NCBI RefSeq assembly: GCF_001051995.2
Contig: NZ_CP014646.1
Coordinates: 1,116,001 to 1,180,000, forward strand
Reading direction: 5' to 3'
DNA length: 64,000 nt
From: Thauera humireducens
Lineage (GTDB): Bacteria > Pseudomonadota > Gammaproteobacteria > Burkholderiales > Rhodocyclaceae
Shown here: positions 35,061-42,681 of the stretch, piece after piece
Numbering within the stretch: position 1 is the stretch's first letter
Layout: each line of letters starts with the position of its first letter
Made by a program: the position numbers and the translations under genes
Notes under the pieces: model-generated
Seen by the model: the letters and a program-made list of their open reading frames with translations, nothing else
Database searches by the model: none
Told to the model about the DNA's origin: nothing

Positions 35061-35764
35061 CGCAGCTTCCTCCGTGCGTCATCCCAGCGTGCGTAGATCG
35101 TCAGCGCAACGCCGAAGATCGTTGCGATCGGGGACAGGTACTGAAGTGCCGATGCGCCGAGGAACGGCGCCACGGCGCCAGCCACTACCGTCACGTCTTC
35201 CGGGGTGATCGGGATACCGGTGACAGCCTCCGGCGCCCCAGTGGCAACGCCAACCGCAGCGCCCGCGGCGGCGATCACTGCGCCGGCCACCGTGCGCGAC
35301 TTCACGAGCGGTTTCACGGTCGGCTCAAAGCCGGCCATGACTGCAGCGCGCTCGAAGACGTCTTCGCCGTACCACTCCTTACGGCCATAAACCGTGGGCT
35401 CACCGTTCTCGTGGCGCACGATGGCGCGGGCCAGGGCGACGTTGATCTCGCGGTCAAGGAAGTCCAGCGACTCGTCGGGGTCGAAGCCGGTCAGGCGGGA
35501 GACGTGCTGCACATAGGCGCTACTGTTGTTCTCGGCCGGCGGCGCCCAGCGGTTGATCGCCTCGCGCATCGTCTTGATGCCGTAGCGCTCCTGGTAGTTG
35601 ATGAGGATGCGCATCAGCGCGCGGATGCCGGCCTCCGGGGTGTCGAAGACGAGGAAGCGGCTGTCAGCGGACTGGTCCGCGCTCATGCCGAGCCAGCGGT
35701 CCCTGCCGCGCTCGACGTTGCCGGGGTTGTTGTTGCGGATGCCACGGGGAAGTTTCTTGGTCAT
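35057..35764 (-). CDS. Lysozyme-like murein hydrolase with C-terminal membrane domain
   Basis: A 235-residue protein. Residues 1-130 match a phage structural-lysozyme family (RGIRNNNPGNVERGRDRWLG, FLVFDTPEAGIRALMRIL, INRWAPPAENNSSAYVQHVS). The C-terminal about 80 residues contain two hydrophobic helices (AVIAAAGAAVGVATGAPEAV; YLSPIATIFGVALTIYA) and a basic end, as in a holin-like module. The ATG at 35764 overlaps the preceding stop (ATGA). The fused membrane part is unusual for an endolysin and may anchor or export it. Confidence 0.82.
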   Translation of the reverse strand: MTKKLPRGIRNNNPGNVERGRDRWLGMSADQSADSRFLVFDTPEAGIRALMRILINYQERYGIKTMREAINRWAPPAENNSSAYVQHVSRLTGFDPDESLDFLDREINVALARAIVRHENGEPTVYGRKEWYGEDVFERAAVMAGFEPTVKPLVKSRTVAGAVIAAAGAAVGVATGAPEAVTGIPITPEDVTVVAGAVAPFLGASALQYLSPIATIFGVALTIYARWDDARRKLR

Positions 35765-36099
35765 CAGATCACTCCAACCTTCTTGACGATCATCAGGACG
35801 GCCGCACCGGCTGCAGCCCACAAAGCAGAGAAAACCCAGGTGCTTGACTGCTTGTGCAACGGGATATCCCGCTCGATCGTTGCGACACGGCTCTCGATCG
35901 CGGACAGCTTCATGTCGATCTTGTCGATGGACTTGAAGGCCCGGCTCAGTGCTTCGTTGGCCTGGGTCTGCCGTTCTTCGATGAGCGCCAGCTTTGCGAC
36001 GGACTGCGCAAGCTCCTTCATCACCGACCGGACTTCGCCTATGTCATCGGACAGGATTGCAAGGCGTGCGACGATGACTTCTGTGTTCTGGTCAGGCAT
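35764..36099 (-). CDS. Holin-like protein with coiled-coil N-terminus
   Basis: A 111-residue protein. Residues 1-80 are an acidic coiled coil (VARLAILSDDIGEVRSVMKE; LSAIESRVATIERDIPLH). A single C-terminal membrane helix (STWVFSALWAAAGAAVLMIV) is followed by KKVGVI. This layout is found in XhlA-like/haemolysin-type phage holin-associated proteins. It directly precedes the lysozyme gene. A repeat motif lies 55 bp upstream of its start, so it probably opens a transcription unit. Confidence 0.75.
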   Translation of the reverse strand: MPDQNTEVIVARLAILSDDIGEVRSVMKELAQSVAKLALIEERQTQANEALSRAFKSIDKIDMKLSAIESRVATIERDIPLHKQSSTWVFSALWAAAGAAVLMIVKKVGVI

Positions 36100-36153
36100 T
36101 CCGGGCTCGTTGGGTTCGTTTCGCAGTCAAGGATTGATCCGAACGGCCGCCTG

Positions 36154-36171
36154 CTCCAGCCCTACAGGGGG
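36154..36171 (-). promoter_or_regulatory. Late-region repeat motif, copy 3
   Basis: The minus strand reads CCCCCTGTAGGGCTGGAG, directly after the stop at 36176 and 55 bp upstream of the holin-like gene. A partial copy, TATAGGGCT, precedes it by a few bases on the same strand. Confidence 0.62.
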
Positions 36172-36175
36172 AGCC

Positions 36176-36841
36176 CTATAGCCAAGCGACGATCCGGTGC
36201 GTCTCGTCATGCCGTGTGCTCGCGCGCAAGTCGGCGTCGGGCCTGGAGCCGAAGAAGCGCGAGAACTCGGCCTCGGCGATGCGCGACTTGTCGGGGTTGA
36301 AGGTTTCGGCGTCGGGTAGCGAGTAGCCGATGTGCAGCGCCCACTGCACGAGGTGGACGTGATGAAATGCCGGGATCTCCGGTTCGTCCTCGTCGCTCTC
36401 GATCGCCTTCGGGAGTCGGTAGCCTTCGAGCAACAGCGTGCCGGCTACGCTCGGCGCGGGAACGATCTGAAGCACGTTGGCGTCCTGCACGAGATAGGCC
36501 GGCTCGCCCGCGGACTCATCGCGCCATCCAGGCCGTGTCGTGTCCATCCACTCGCGCGAGACAAGGTGCAGTCTCGTCGTTCGATCGCCCTGCCTCCACG
36601 ACTGGCTGCTGATCTCGAACAGGCTGGTCGGAATCGTGACAACTGCCTCTCCAGCGGACAGTCCGTGCTCGCACAGATCCGGATTGGCTGCAGGGACAGC
36701 GCGCAGAAGGCGAGCTCGGACTGCCGCCTCCTGCTGTGCCTCATTGAGCCAGTCGTCGATGTCCTCGTCCTGCCACAGATACGGGCGGGCCGTATCTTGG
36801 GCCAGCAGACGGACGCGACGCCGGAGGGCTTCGCGCTTCAT
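36176..36841 (-). CDS. Head-tail adaptor-like protein
   Basis: A 221-residue protein. The N-terminal helix pattern RRRVRLLAQDTARPYLWQDE, followed by DWLNEAQQEAAVRARLL, and the C-terminal HHVHLVQWALHIGYSLPDAE match podovirus adaptor proteins that dock beneath the portal. The ATG at 36841 lies one base after the stop of the preceding gene; an eight-codon upstream extension overlaps that gene. Position after capsid and decoration genes fits. Confidence 0.78.
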   Translation of the reverse strand: MKREALRRRVRLLAQDTARPYLWQDEDIDDWLNEAQQEAAVRARLLRAVPAANPDLCEHGLSAGEAVVTIPTSLFEISSQSWRQGDRTTRLHLVSREWMDTTRPGWRDESAGEPAYLVQDANVLQIVPAPSVAGTLLLEGYRLPKAIESDEDEPEIPAFHHVHLVQWALHIGYSLPDAETFNPDKSRIAEAEFSRFFGSRPDADLRASTRHDETHRIVAWL

Positions 36842-36842
36842 G

Positions 36843-37229
36843 TCAGCGCGCTCCGAACTGCTCAATCAGACTGATGACTTGCTCGCGCAACACCTTCACG
36901 CTCTTACGCTTGTCGAGGTTCGTCTCGTACTTCATCGCGTAGGCTTCGAGTGCGTCCTTGTCCATCGTGTCAATGAGCATCAGCATGCCCTCGGTTTCGT
37001 TGCGCTCGTCCTGCTCGCGCTGGGCATGCGCCGCGACAACGGCCTCGACGTCTCCGCCCTGGTCGGTCGCCTCGGATTCATCGCCGCGCTTGAACTCGGC
37101 AAAGCGCAGCAGGATCTTGGCTTCCCGCTCGGGTACGCGCTTCACGTCACCCGGGTTCCACTCGTTCCGCAGCGCAGTGCGGTCACGGTAGAACTTCTGG
37201 CCTTCATACTTCACAACGGTCAGTTTCAT
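36843..37229 (-). CDS. Hypothetical head-region protein
   Basis: A 128-residue charged protein. The start KLTVVKYEGQKFYRDRTALR contains a small beta domain, followed by an acidic helical region (EAVVAAHAQREQDERNETEG) and a basic helix (DKRKSVKVLREQVISLIEQF). The ATG at 37229 is preceded by an intrinsic terminator 14 bp upstream. It lies between decoration and adaptor genes. Function unknown. Confidence 0.7.
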   Translation of the reverse strand: MKLTVVKYEGQKFYRDRTALRNEWNPGDVKRVPEREAKILLRFAEFKRGDESEATDQGGDVEAVVAAHAQREQDERNETEGMLMLIDTMDKDALEAYAMKYETNLDKRKSVKVLREQVISLIEQFGAR

Positions 37230-37242
37230 GGTGTCCTCATGT

Positions 37243-37276
37243 GAAAAAGGCCGGCCAGGGCGAACCCAGCCGGCCT
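37243..37276 (-). terminator. Intrinsic terminator after the decoration gene
   Basis: AGGCCGGC (37248-37255) pairs with GCCGGCCT (37269-37276), and on the minus strand TTTTTC follows. It lies 13 bp after the decoration gene's stop and would reduce transcription of the downstream late genes relative to capsid. Confidence 0.82.
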
Positions 37277-37288
37277 GTTTCGTGCCGC

Positions 37289-37771
37289 TTAGGCCACGCC
37301 TTCGTTGATGGCGAAGACGATGATCTCGATCTCCGACGCCTTCGCGTTGGCAGCGCCGCCGGTCGTCAGCGTCAGCCACGCCTCTTTCGGCAGGGTGACG
37401 CTGGTGTTCGCGGTGGCATTGCGCAGGCGAGCGGCCGACGACATTACGAGCGCGGCACCGAAGTAGTCGTCGTCCTGCGGCACGGCGACGCTATCCACGC
37501 CATCGGCGTAGGCGAAGCCCACCTTGGCGGTGACGGACGCGCTCATGGCGGTCTTGATGACGATCTCGCTGTCGACGAAGCTGAAGCCGGGCGGCAGGAT
37601 GCCAACCTTGACGGTGTCGCCCGATGCAACGGCCGCGGCCAAGTCACCGTCGACCACGGCGCCGGAGGCGTTGGTCTTCAGCAGGTAGCGGAACGCGGTG
37701 AGGTTCCCATAGGGGGCGGCACCGAGGCGGTTGCTCGGATTCTGCAATCCCAGCTTGGTGATGGTTGCCAT
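37289..37771 (-). CDS. Probable capsid decoration protein
   Basis: A 160-residue beta-rich protein (ATITKLGLQNPSNRLGAAPY, DDYFGAALVMSSAARLRNAT, LTLTTGGAANAKASEIEIIV). It follows the major capsid gene and is bounded by a hairpin on one side and a terminator on the other, as expected for a protein made in capsid-like amounts. A decoration or cement role is inferred from size, composition and position. Confidence 0.68.
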   Translation of the reverse strand: MATITKLGLQNPSNRLGAAPYGNLTAFRYLLKTNASGAVVDGDLAAAVASGDTVKVGILPPGFSFVDSEIVIKTAMSASVTAKVGFAYADGVDSVAVPQDDDYFGAALVMSSAARLRNATANTSVTLPKEAWLTLTTGGAANAKASEIEIIVFAINEGVA

Positions 37772-37789
37772 GGTTCAAGTCTCCTTGGT

Positions 37790-37815
37790 GGCGGCCACCC
37801 TTTCGGATGGCCGCC
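37790..37815. terminator. Hairpin between capsid and decoration genes
   Basis: GGCGGCCA (37790-37797) pairs with TGGCCGCC (37808-37815). No T-tract follows on the minus strand, so it is more likely an mRNA-stabilising or processing hairpin than a terminator. Confidence 0.45.
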
Positions 37816-37833
37816 GATTACTCAGGGCTGGCG

Positions 37834-39129
37834 TTACTTGCGAGCGCCGATGATGGAAACGGCGGTGTCGATGGCGACGACGCCGTGGTCGGTGAAGTGC
37901 TTTTCGCCGTTGCCCTGATCGACCAGCCAGCGAACCTTGCTGATGCCCTGGATAGCGCCGATCAACAGCTCCATCTTGTCGTCGTGGTCAAACTCCTTCT
38001 CCTTCCAAAAGAAGGGCATGCCACCGTGGCCGGATGCGGCAAACGCCTGAGCGATCGCTTGGCCGCCCAGCAGGATTGCGCGGTCGACCGCATGGGTCGT
38101 GCCGAAGCTGGCGTTGACCGTGGCGGTCGATTCCGTCTCGCTGGTGAAGCTGTCGCAGTAGTTCAGGGCGTCGCCCGCGTAGAAGCGGATCGGCTTGGGC
38201 ATCTTCATCAGCAGGATGCCGTTCCACAGGCCGCACTCGCCAAGGAACAGCGGGTGATTCTTGGCCTTGGCCGCGCGCGCCAGGGCATTGGCCTGGAACT
38301 GGCGGAAGCTCGGATCTTGCGAGAAGGCGTGATACTGCGCAGGGGAAACCAGGAGAACGCGCAGCGGCGAGTCTTCGGCCACGACGTCGCCGGGGATCTT
38401 GACTGCCGGCGGCGGCAGGGCGATCGACTCCATCACGGTGCGAATGGAATCGACCACGTCCATGCTCAGGCCGTCAGTCGTCGCCAGATCCACGACGCCA
38501 CCCGTCTGCGAGAACTCTGCGATGCCGTTGGTGCCGTCGGCGATGAAGTGGCGATTCTTCGTCGGGGCGCGCACTGCATTGATGGCGATCTCGGCGAACT
38601 CGGGGTGCGATGCGACCGGCACGCGCCACTCGATGTTGTCGTGGAAGCCACGCGCGCCAGCCATGTGCACCAGCAGAGACTGGTCCATGTAGCTGTCCAT
38701 CAGCGACTGCGCAACCGGACGGCCCATGCGGCGGAAGTCCACCGGCGAGCGCAGGCTGGTCATGGTGTCGCCGAGATCTACCGGGAAGCGGGCTTGATTC
38801 ACGCGAACCCGCGACGTGTCGTAGGAGAGGCCGGTGCCCTTCCCTTCCGCGGTGCGGCTACCCATGATCGGGTAGGCGCCAACCGGCTGCAGGAACTGGA
38901 ACTCGACCTCGTCGCCCTTGCCGCGGGACAGATCGACGGTCTTGACGATCGGCAGGTCGGTGGAGGTCTGCTTGCGCACGACCTCGCCGGCACGCGCCTC
39001 GCCCTTGGGCATGGGACCGGACAGGCGGCCCAACGTGGAGTTGCGTTGCATCGACTGGGCGAAGAGGCCCGCGGCGAGAACGCGCTGCTTATCCGCGGCG
39101 GTTGCCGGGACGTTGGTCTTGGTGGTCAT
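37834..39129 (-). CDS. Major capsid protein, N4-gp56 family
   Basis: A 431-residue HK97-fold capsid protein of the N4-gp56 type. Typical segments are KQTSTDLPIVKTVDLSRGKG, VEFQFLQPVGAYPIMGSRTA, NQARFPVDLGDTMTSLRSPV and the end GNGEKHFTDHGVVAIDTAVS. The ATG at 39129 follows AGGAG at 9 bases; the TTG two codons earlier is less likely. It follows the scaffold-like gene at 20 bp. Confidence 0.9.
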   Translation of the reverse strand: MTTKTNVPATAADKQRVLAAGLFAQSMQRNSTLGRLSGPMPKGEARAGEVVRKQTSTDLPIVKTVDLSRGKGDEVEFQFLQPVGAYPIMGSRTAEGKGTGLSYDTSRVRVNQARFPVDLGDTMTSLRSPVDFRRMGRPVAQSLMDSYMDQSLLVHMAGARGFHDNIEWRVPVASHPEFAEIAINAVRAPTKNRHFIADGTNGIAEFSQTGGVVDLATTDGLSMDVVDSIRTVMESIALPPPAVKIPGDVVAEDSPLRVLLVSPAQYHAFSQDPSFRQFQANALARAAKAKNHPLFLGECGLWNGILLMKMPKPIRFYAGDALNYCDSFTSETESTATVNASFGTTHAVDRAILLGGQAIAQAFAASGHGGMPFFWKEKEFDHDDKMELLIGAIQGISKVRWLVDQGNGEKHFTDHGVVAIDTAVSIIGARK

Positions 39130-39149
39130 GTTCAATGACTCCTATGCGT

Positions 39150-40118
39150 TCAGATGAGGTTGTCCAGCAGGTCGTCGATGCGGTCCGAGGACATGGAGCC
39201 CATGCGTTCGAGCAATGCGGCTGCATTCCCGGCTGCGGCGAGGGTCTGCTGCGTTTCGTCCATCGGCGCCGCTCCAGGCACATCGGACAGGGAGTTGGGC
39301 ACGCGAAGGGCGGGCGCCTCCGGCGCGGTGCGTGCGGTACTGGGCTGCTGCGGCTTGGTTGCGCGGAATGCGTTGAAGACCTCGATCACCTCTTGCGCGG
39401 AGCCCTTGGTCAGCGCGTGCTCGACGCCGGACTTGGCGAATGCGGGCAGACTGTCGCGCCACGACGCGAACTCGGCCGACTCGACGATCTCGTCCGCGTC
39501 CTTGTGGGCGGCGTAGATGGCGTCGTAGTGGGCGCTCGTCGCGGTCTTGGCTTCCTGGGCACGAAGAGGGGCGAGGCGATCGTCCAGCGCGGCCATCAGT
39601 CGAGACTCGACCTGGGCCATTGCGCGGCGATTCAACTCGGCCACCCCCTTCGCAAGATCCTCTTCCGAGAAATCGCCGAAGATCGACACGTCGACACCTT
39701 CGGCCATGGCCTGCGTAGCGGCAGCGAGGTTCGCATCGGCTGCGGTCTGCCCTTGACCGGCGGCTGCGCGGTCTTGTGCATCGGCCTGGGCGGTTGCGAT
39801 GTTCTGCTGTTGCTGCGAGGACAGCCCTGCGATGTGCTGCTCAAGCTGCTCGACGCGCTCGCGCAATGCGTTGCGCTCGTTACGGGCCTCGGCCAGCTTC
39901 TCGTAGGGGATCGTGTAGGCGCCGGACTTGCTCAGGATCGGTGCGCCCTCGACTTCCGTCTCGGTGGCGCCGGCCTGCGGCTGGTCTTGGCCTTCGGTAG
40001 AGACGGCAGCGGGCGCGTCGTCAGTGACGGCGGCGTGCGACTGCTCGGTGTGTGCGTCATCTTCCTGAAGCGTCCCATCCAGGGCGGACTCCAGAAGTTC
40101 GGCGGCGGTCATGCTCAT
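39150..40118 (-). CDS. Scaffold-like head assembly protein
   Basis: A 322-residue acidic protein. It begins MSMTAAELLESALDGTLQED, then an Asp/Glu/Ala-rich stretch, a coiled coil (NERNALRERVEQLEQHIAGL), further helices and a C-terminal helix (SSDRIDDLLDNLI). Composition, coiled coil and the position just before the capsid gene match phage scaffolds. GGAG lies about 10 bases upstream of the ATG at 40118. A repeat motif is 66 bp upstream. Confidence 0.8.
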   Translation of the reverse strand: MSMTAAELLESALDGTLQEDDAHTEQSHAAVTDDAPAAVSTEGQDQPQAGATETEVEGAPILSKSGAYTIPYEKLAEARNERNALRERVEQLEQHIAGLSSQQQQNIATAQADAQDRAAAGQGQTAADANLAAATQAMAEGVDVSIFGDFSEEDLAKGVAELNRRAMAQVESRLMAALDDRLAPLRAQEAKTATSAHYDAIYAAHKDADEIVESAEFASWRDSLPAFAKSGVEHALTKGSAQEVIEVFNAFRATKPQQPSTARTAPEAPALRVPNSLSDVPGAAPMDETQQTLAAAGNAAALLERMGSMSSDRIDDLLDNLI

Positions 40119-40183
40119 GTGCGCGCTTCTCCAAAGCTGCTTGCAACAATGCGCAGGCAGTGTCATTGGGCGAACACGTGAAG

Positions 40184-40202
40184 CTCCAGCCCTACAGGGG
40201 GG
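40184..40202 (-). promoter_or_regulatory. Late-region repeat motif, copy 4
   Basis: The minus strand reads CCCCCCTGTAGGGCTGGAG, 66 bp upstream of the scaffold gene and downstream of the terminator of the accessory genes. Here no gene stop lies next to it, so the motif is not tied to stop codons. This is the clearest case for a promoter-like role. Confidence 0.65.
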
Positions 40203-40267
40203 TCGGAATGAGTAGTCGCGCTACGCGCATTCTTGCTTTCAACAGCCTGTCGTGAGATCTAGGCACG

Positions 40268-40291
40268 AAAAAATGCCCGCACGGGGCGGGC
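40268..40291 (-). terminator. Intrinsic terminator of the inserted accessory genes
   Basis: GCCCGC (40275-40280) pairs with GCGGGC (40286-40291), and the minus strand continues with ATTTTTTC. It ends the transcript of the small gene at 40339-40485. Confidence 0.85.
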
Positions 40292-40338
40292 TTGGCCTCA
40301 TTGAGGCTCCGAACAAGTTCGGCGTGTGTTGCAGGCCA

Positions 40339-40485
40339 TCAGTCGTTGCGCTTGCGGCGGACAACGATCCTGAACGGACGTCCGTTTGCGCGACGAATCA
40401 CCTTGCCGTTCTTGAGGCGGATTGTCATCCTGAAGATGACATCGCCTTGTTCAGCCGAGGGATCGAAAAGGTCGCTCTGTACCAT
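40339..40485 (-). CDS. Small basic phage protein
   Basis: A 48-residue protein, MVQSDLFDPSAEQGDVIFRM, then TIRLKNGKVIRRANGRPFRI and a basic end VVRRKRND. GTGAGG lies 4-9 bases upstream of the ATG. The two-strand pattern with Lys/Arg suggests a small beta-hairpin nucleic-acid-binding protein. It lies in the accessory segment between portal and scaffold and is followed by a terminator. Confidence 0.7.
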   Translation of the reverse strand: MVQSDLFDPSAEQGDVIFRMTIRLKNGKVIRRANGRPFRIVVRRKRND

Positions 40486-40623
40486 ATAAACCTCACAGGT
40501 CAGGCGCTATCAACACTCACGACCTTGCGAGACCTGCCGAATACGGCGTAGCATAGTGCTCGCTTTTGCCAAAGCATTCGTGAGAGGGATACTGGGCCGT
40601 CGGTTCAGTACCCTTTTACCTCG

Positions 40624-40658
40624 GGGCGCCCAAGTTGCAGCTTGGGCGCCCTTTCCTT
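40624..40658 (+). terminator. Plus-strand hairpin with T-rich tail
   Basis: GGGCGCCCAAG (40624-40634) pairs perfectly with CTTGGGCGCCC (40641-40651), followed by TTTCCTTT. This is terminator-like on the plus strand only. No plus-strand gene upstream is convincing, so it may end a small RNA or guard against antisense transcription. Confidence 0.6.
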
Positions 40659-40686
40659 TGAGCCGGCTATTCGCCGTCCGGATCAA

Positions 40687-40806
40687 TCAGAAGAGACTGA
40701 GTTGACCAGGAGACGAACGCCAGTGCTGAACCACCGTTTCCCACCTTCCGAAACGGAACCGGCGGTATGCGCGCACGAAGACGTCCTTAACAAAGGGGTA
40801 CGCCAT
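40687..40806 (-). CDS. Small basic/aromatic phage protein
   Basis: A 39-residue protein, MAYPFVKDVFVRAYRRFRFG and then RWETVVQHWRSSPGQLSLF. CGGAGG lies 8 bases before the ATG. It is very rich in Arg and aromatic residues, like small RNA- or DNA-binding or membrane-active peptides. It lies between the ImmA-like gene and the 48-residue gene. The 200 bp upstream (40807-41008) hold short inverted repeats but no convincing gene. Confidence 0.62.
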   Translation of the reverse strand: MAYPFVKDVFVRAYRRFRFGRWETVVQHWRSSPGQLSLF

Positions 40807-41008
40807 GATAGGCACCTCCGATAGAACGTTAGAGGGTTTTGACTTGCCCTGGCGCCTTCGTCAGTACTACACTTCAGTGTCTTCCCCAAGACAACTCTTG
40901 ACAAAGTGCGGTCAGAGAGGTAAGGCAGACCCTTTTTCGCCTTACCAAGGAGCCTGGAAGTGGTGGAACACTTCTGGGCTCTTTTCTTTTGGAGTGTTAA
41001 GGTCACTC

Positions 41009-41602
41009 TCACACTCCTAGGCCGTGTGGCAGGCGCCTGAGAATGCCGTCTTTCGCAAGCCGCGCTAGACGATAACTTGCACTCTCAACACTCGTTCCAC
41101 ATGCCTCAGCGAGGTCAGCGACCGATGCAATCGAGTTACATGCCTCGATGGGCATCATGATCGCAGCGGTGAGAGCCTTTGCCTGCCATTCGGAGTCCTC
41201 GAAAAACCGGTGCGATTCAGCTCCAGCGCCTCGCTGGAGTGTGAGCGCGTGGTTCAGTACGATGTGCGACATCTCATGAACAACCGTGCTGCGCCCAAAG
41301 ACATGATCCTCATGGACCAAATCGTAGATATCCGCCCGGAAGACGATCAACTGTTTCTGTGGCACCGCAAAGGCGGCGCAGTCATGCACTTTGTCCACCT
41401 CCTCGACCTTCAACTTGTAGCCAGCGTGTGGTAACAGCTCTTCAAGAATCCGCACACAATCCAAGCGGATCGAACTACCGGGTGTAGTGGGGAGCACCCC
41501 CCTCAGTTCGTCCGCTATCGCCTCAAGCTTTGCATAACTTTGCGGCGCAACCTTGTAGCCAGTGGGGGATCTCAGTCGCCCCCCGACGCAAATCGTTGTC
41601 AT
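41009..41602 (-). CDS. ImmA/IrrE-type metallopeptidase
   Basis: A 197-residue protein with the zinc site HEMSH in STVVHEMSHIVLNHALTL and the downstream Glu-containing helix FFEDSEWQAKALTAAIMMP. These are hallmarks of the ImmA/IrrE family, which cleaves XRE-type repressors to relieve repression. The C-terminus carries a winged-helix-like region (VADLAEACGTSVESASYRLA). The ATG overlaps the stop of the XRE gene upstream, so the pair is coupled in the manner of ImmR/ImmA. Confidence 0.88.
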   Translation of the reverse strand: MTTICVGGRLRSPTGYKVAPQSYAKLEAIADELRGVLPTTPGSSIRLDCVRILEELLPHAGYKLKVEEVDKVHDCAAFAVPQKQLIVFRADIYDLVHEDHVFGRSTVVHEMSHIVLNHALTLQRGAGAESHRFFEDSEWQAKALTAAIMMPIEACNSIASVADLAEACGTSVESASYRLARLAKDGILRRLPHGLGV

Positions 41603-41976
41603 TTTCTTGAGTCTCCCGTTTTATCCAGCTCCGATAGCCACCGGGTAAATTCGTCAGAAGGGGTGGCCCCTTCTTGAAGCCTGCGGGCGAACGCTGCCAC
41701 CAAGTGTTTCGCATCTCCATTCAGAGCCTCAGTGCTCACGAAATCCTTGGACATATCTGCAGCGGTCCGCAGCGCCCCTAGCTGCTCCGGGCTACACAAG
41801 ACGGAGAAATAGTCCAGCGCCGACTGGGTATGTTTGTCGTTCAGCTTCTTCTCCCCGAACTCAATCGAACTGAGGTGCGCAGAACTGATACCCATTGCTT
41901 CGGCCATCGATTTCAAGGTCAAGCCGTTTTTCATCCTAAGTTGGCGCGCCAACTCTCCAAACGGTGTGAGTTTCAT
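41599..41976 (-). CDS. XRE-family regulator paired with ImmA-like protease
   Basis: A 125-residue regulator. The helix-turn-helix reads GELARQLRMKNGLTLKSMAE, then AMGISSAHLSSIEFGEKKLN. The C-terminal half is helical. AAAGGAG precedes the ATG at 41976 by 6 bases. It probably represses its own promoter and is the likely substrate of the adjacent protease. Its genes sit between portal and scaffold, where they must be transcribed separately from the late operon. Confidence 0.85.
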   Translation of the reverse strand: MKLTPFGELARQLRMKNGLTLKSMAEAMGISSAHLSSIEFGEKKLNDKHTQSALDYFSVLCSPEQLGALRTAADMSKDFVSTEALNGDAKHLVAAFARRLQEGATPSDEFTRWLSELDKTGDSRK

Positions 41977-42263
41977 GCCAGGCTCCTTTCGCCATACACC
42001 ATGCGCTCTCGGAAAACCTTTTAGCACACAATGTTTTCCATACGGCAACGATCTTATCCATTTAGATAACACCAGTCAACCTACGGACGCTCTCACGTAT
42101 CCCATTCACACTAGCTGCGCCCGGCCTGCCATATTCACCTCGAGCACGAAGCGAGCCGCACAAACCAGATTGCCGCCAGATGGAAGCACGCCTTATGGAT
42201 AACCTGTCCTTACCATTGAAGAATGGGCAGGCGATCGCCCTTAGGTGTGCGCTCTGAAAACCC

Positions 42264-42293
42264 TTGACGAAACAGCGATGACCCCCCTATAAT
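42264..42293 (+). promoter_or_regulatory. Sigma70-type promoter on the plus strand
   Basis: TTGACG (42264-42269) and a perfect TATAAT (42288-42293) are separated by 18 bp. It is one of the best promoter matches in the window. It faces away from the XRE/ImmA genes and towards the end of the portal gene. Confidence 0.75.
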
Positions 42294-42299
42294 TCTTTG

Positions 42300-42424
42300 G
42301 TTGTTGAGAAAATATTTAAAGCGCAGGTAACTCTTCATGACCATGAAGACCGCTACCTGCAACTCAGCACACCCAATTCAGACCCGAGTCTGCTATGAAA
42401 AGCTGGCTCGGGTTTTGCTTTTTG
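42300..42424 (+). ncRNA. Candidate structured small RNA
   Basis: Starting just after the promoter at 42264-42293, about 125 nt could form a long hairpin. GCAGGTA (42323) pairs with TACCTGC (42354), with an inner stem CTTCATG (42333)/CATGAAG (42342). It ends in a terminator: ACCCGAG (42382) with CTCGGGT (42407), then TTTGCTTTTT. A 34-codon frame overlaps it. An RNA function is inferred from promoter, structure and terminator. It lies antisense to no annotated gene. Confidence 0.55.
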
Positions 42425-42441
42425 AACGAGCAGAAGAATAG
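42337..42441 (+). CDS. Possible 34-codon peptide within the small-RNA locus
   Basis: The frame reads MTMKTATCNSAHPIQTRVCY and then EKLARVLLFERAEE, which is protein-like. It starts inside the hairpin and runs through the terminator, so full-length translation and efficient termination exclude each other. No clear ribosome site is seen. It may be a leader peptide or a chance frame. Confidence 0.3.
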   Translation: MTMKTATCNSAHPIQTRVCYEKLARVLLFERAEE

Positions 42442-42650
42442 CGCTAACTCGCCGCTAGCGCAAAAAAATAAATTAGTTTAAAAACAGAGGGTTGCAAAAA
42501 TCCTCGTGTATCAATCGTTCTGCCATACAAAATATAGTGCTGAATTTCCGTTCAGGGACACTTCTCACCGCCCCAAACAGAACGAAGAGTTGCATGTCCG
42601 CTTCGAATGCGGCCCCGGCGACTGACCTGAAGGTGGCGCCTTAATCGAAG
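42442..42650. other. Intergenic region with no recognised gene
   Basis: An AT-rich stretch that I cannot assign. It contains a short dyad GCGCTA/TAGCGC at 42441-42465, an A-run after it, and a 16-codon plus-strand frame (42594-42644) too short to support. The 290 bp on the other side (41977-42263) should hold the promoter and operator of the XRE gene; no clear operator dyad was found. Confidence 0.4.
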
Positions 42651-42675
42651 AACAGCCCGCTCTTGACGGGCTGTT
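42651..42675. terminator. Terminator hairpin after the portal gene
   Basis: AACAGCCCG (42651-42659) and CGGGCTGTT (42667-42675) form a perfect 9-bp stem with a 7-nt loop, 7 bp after the portal stop. The T content of the tails is modest on both strands (TTCTTCG on the minus strand). Confidence 0.7.
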
Positions 42676-42681
42676 CGGTGT

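Noticed and set aside
34876..35082. 68-codon minus-strand frame in the lysis region
   Set aside because: Arg/Gly-rich and out of phase with the GTGA-coupled 59-codon frame, which has a membrane segment and better codon use.
40683..41012. 109-codon minus-strand frame after the ImmA-like gene
   Set aside because: No ribosome site, Ser/Arg-rich shadow composition; it overlaps the better supported 39-codon gene in another frame.
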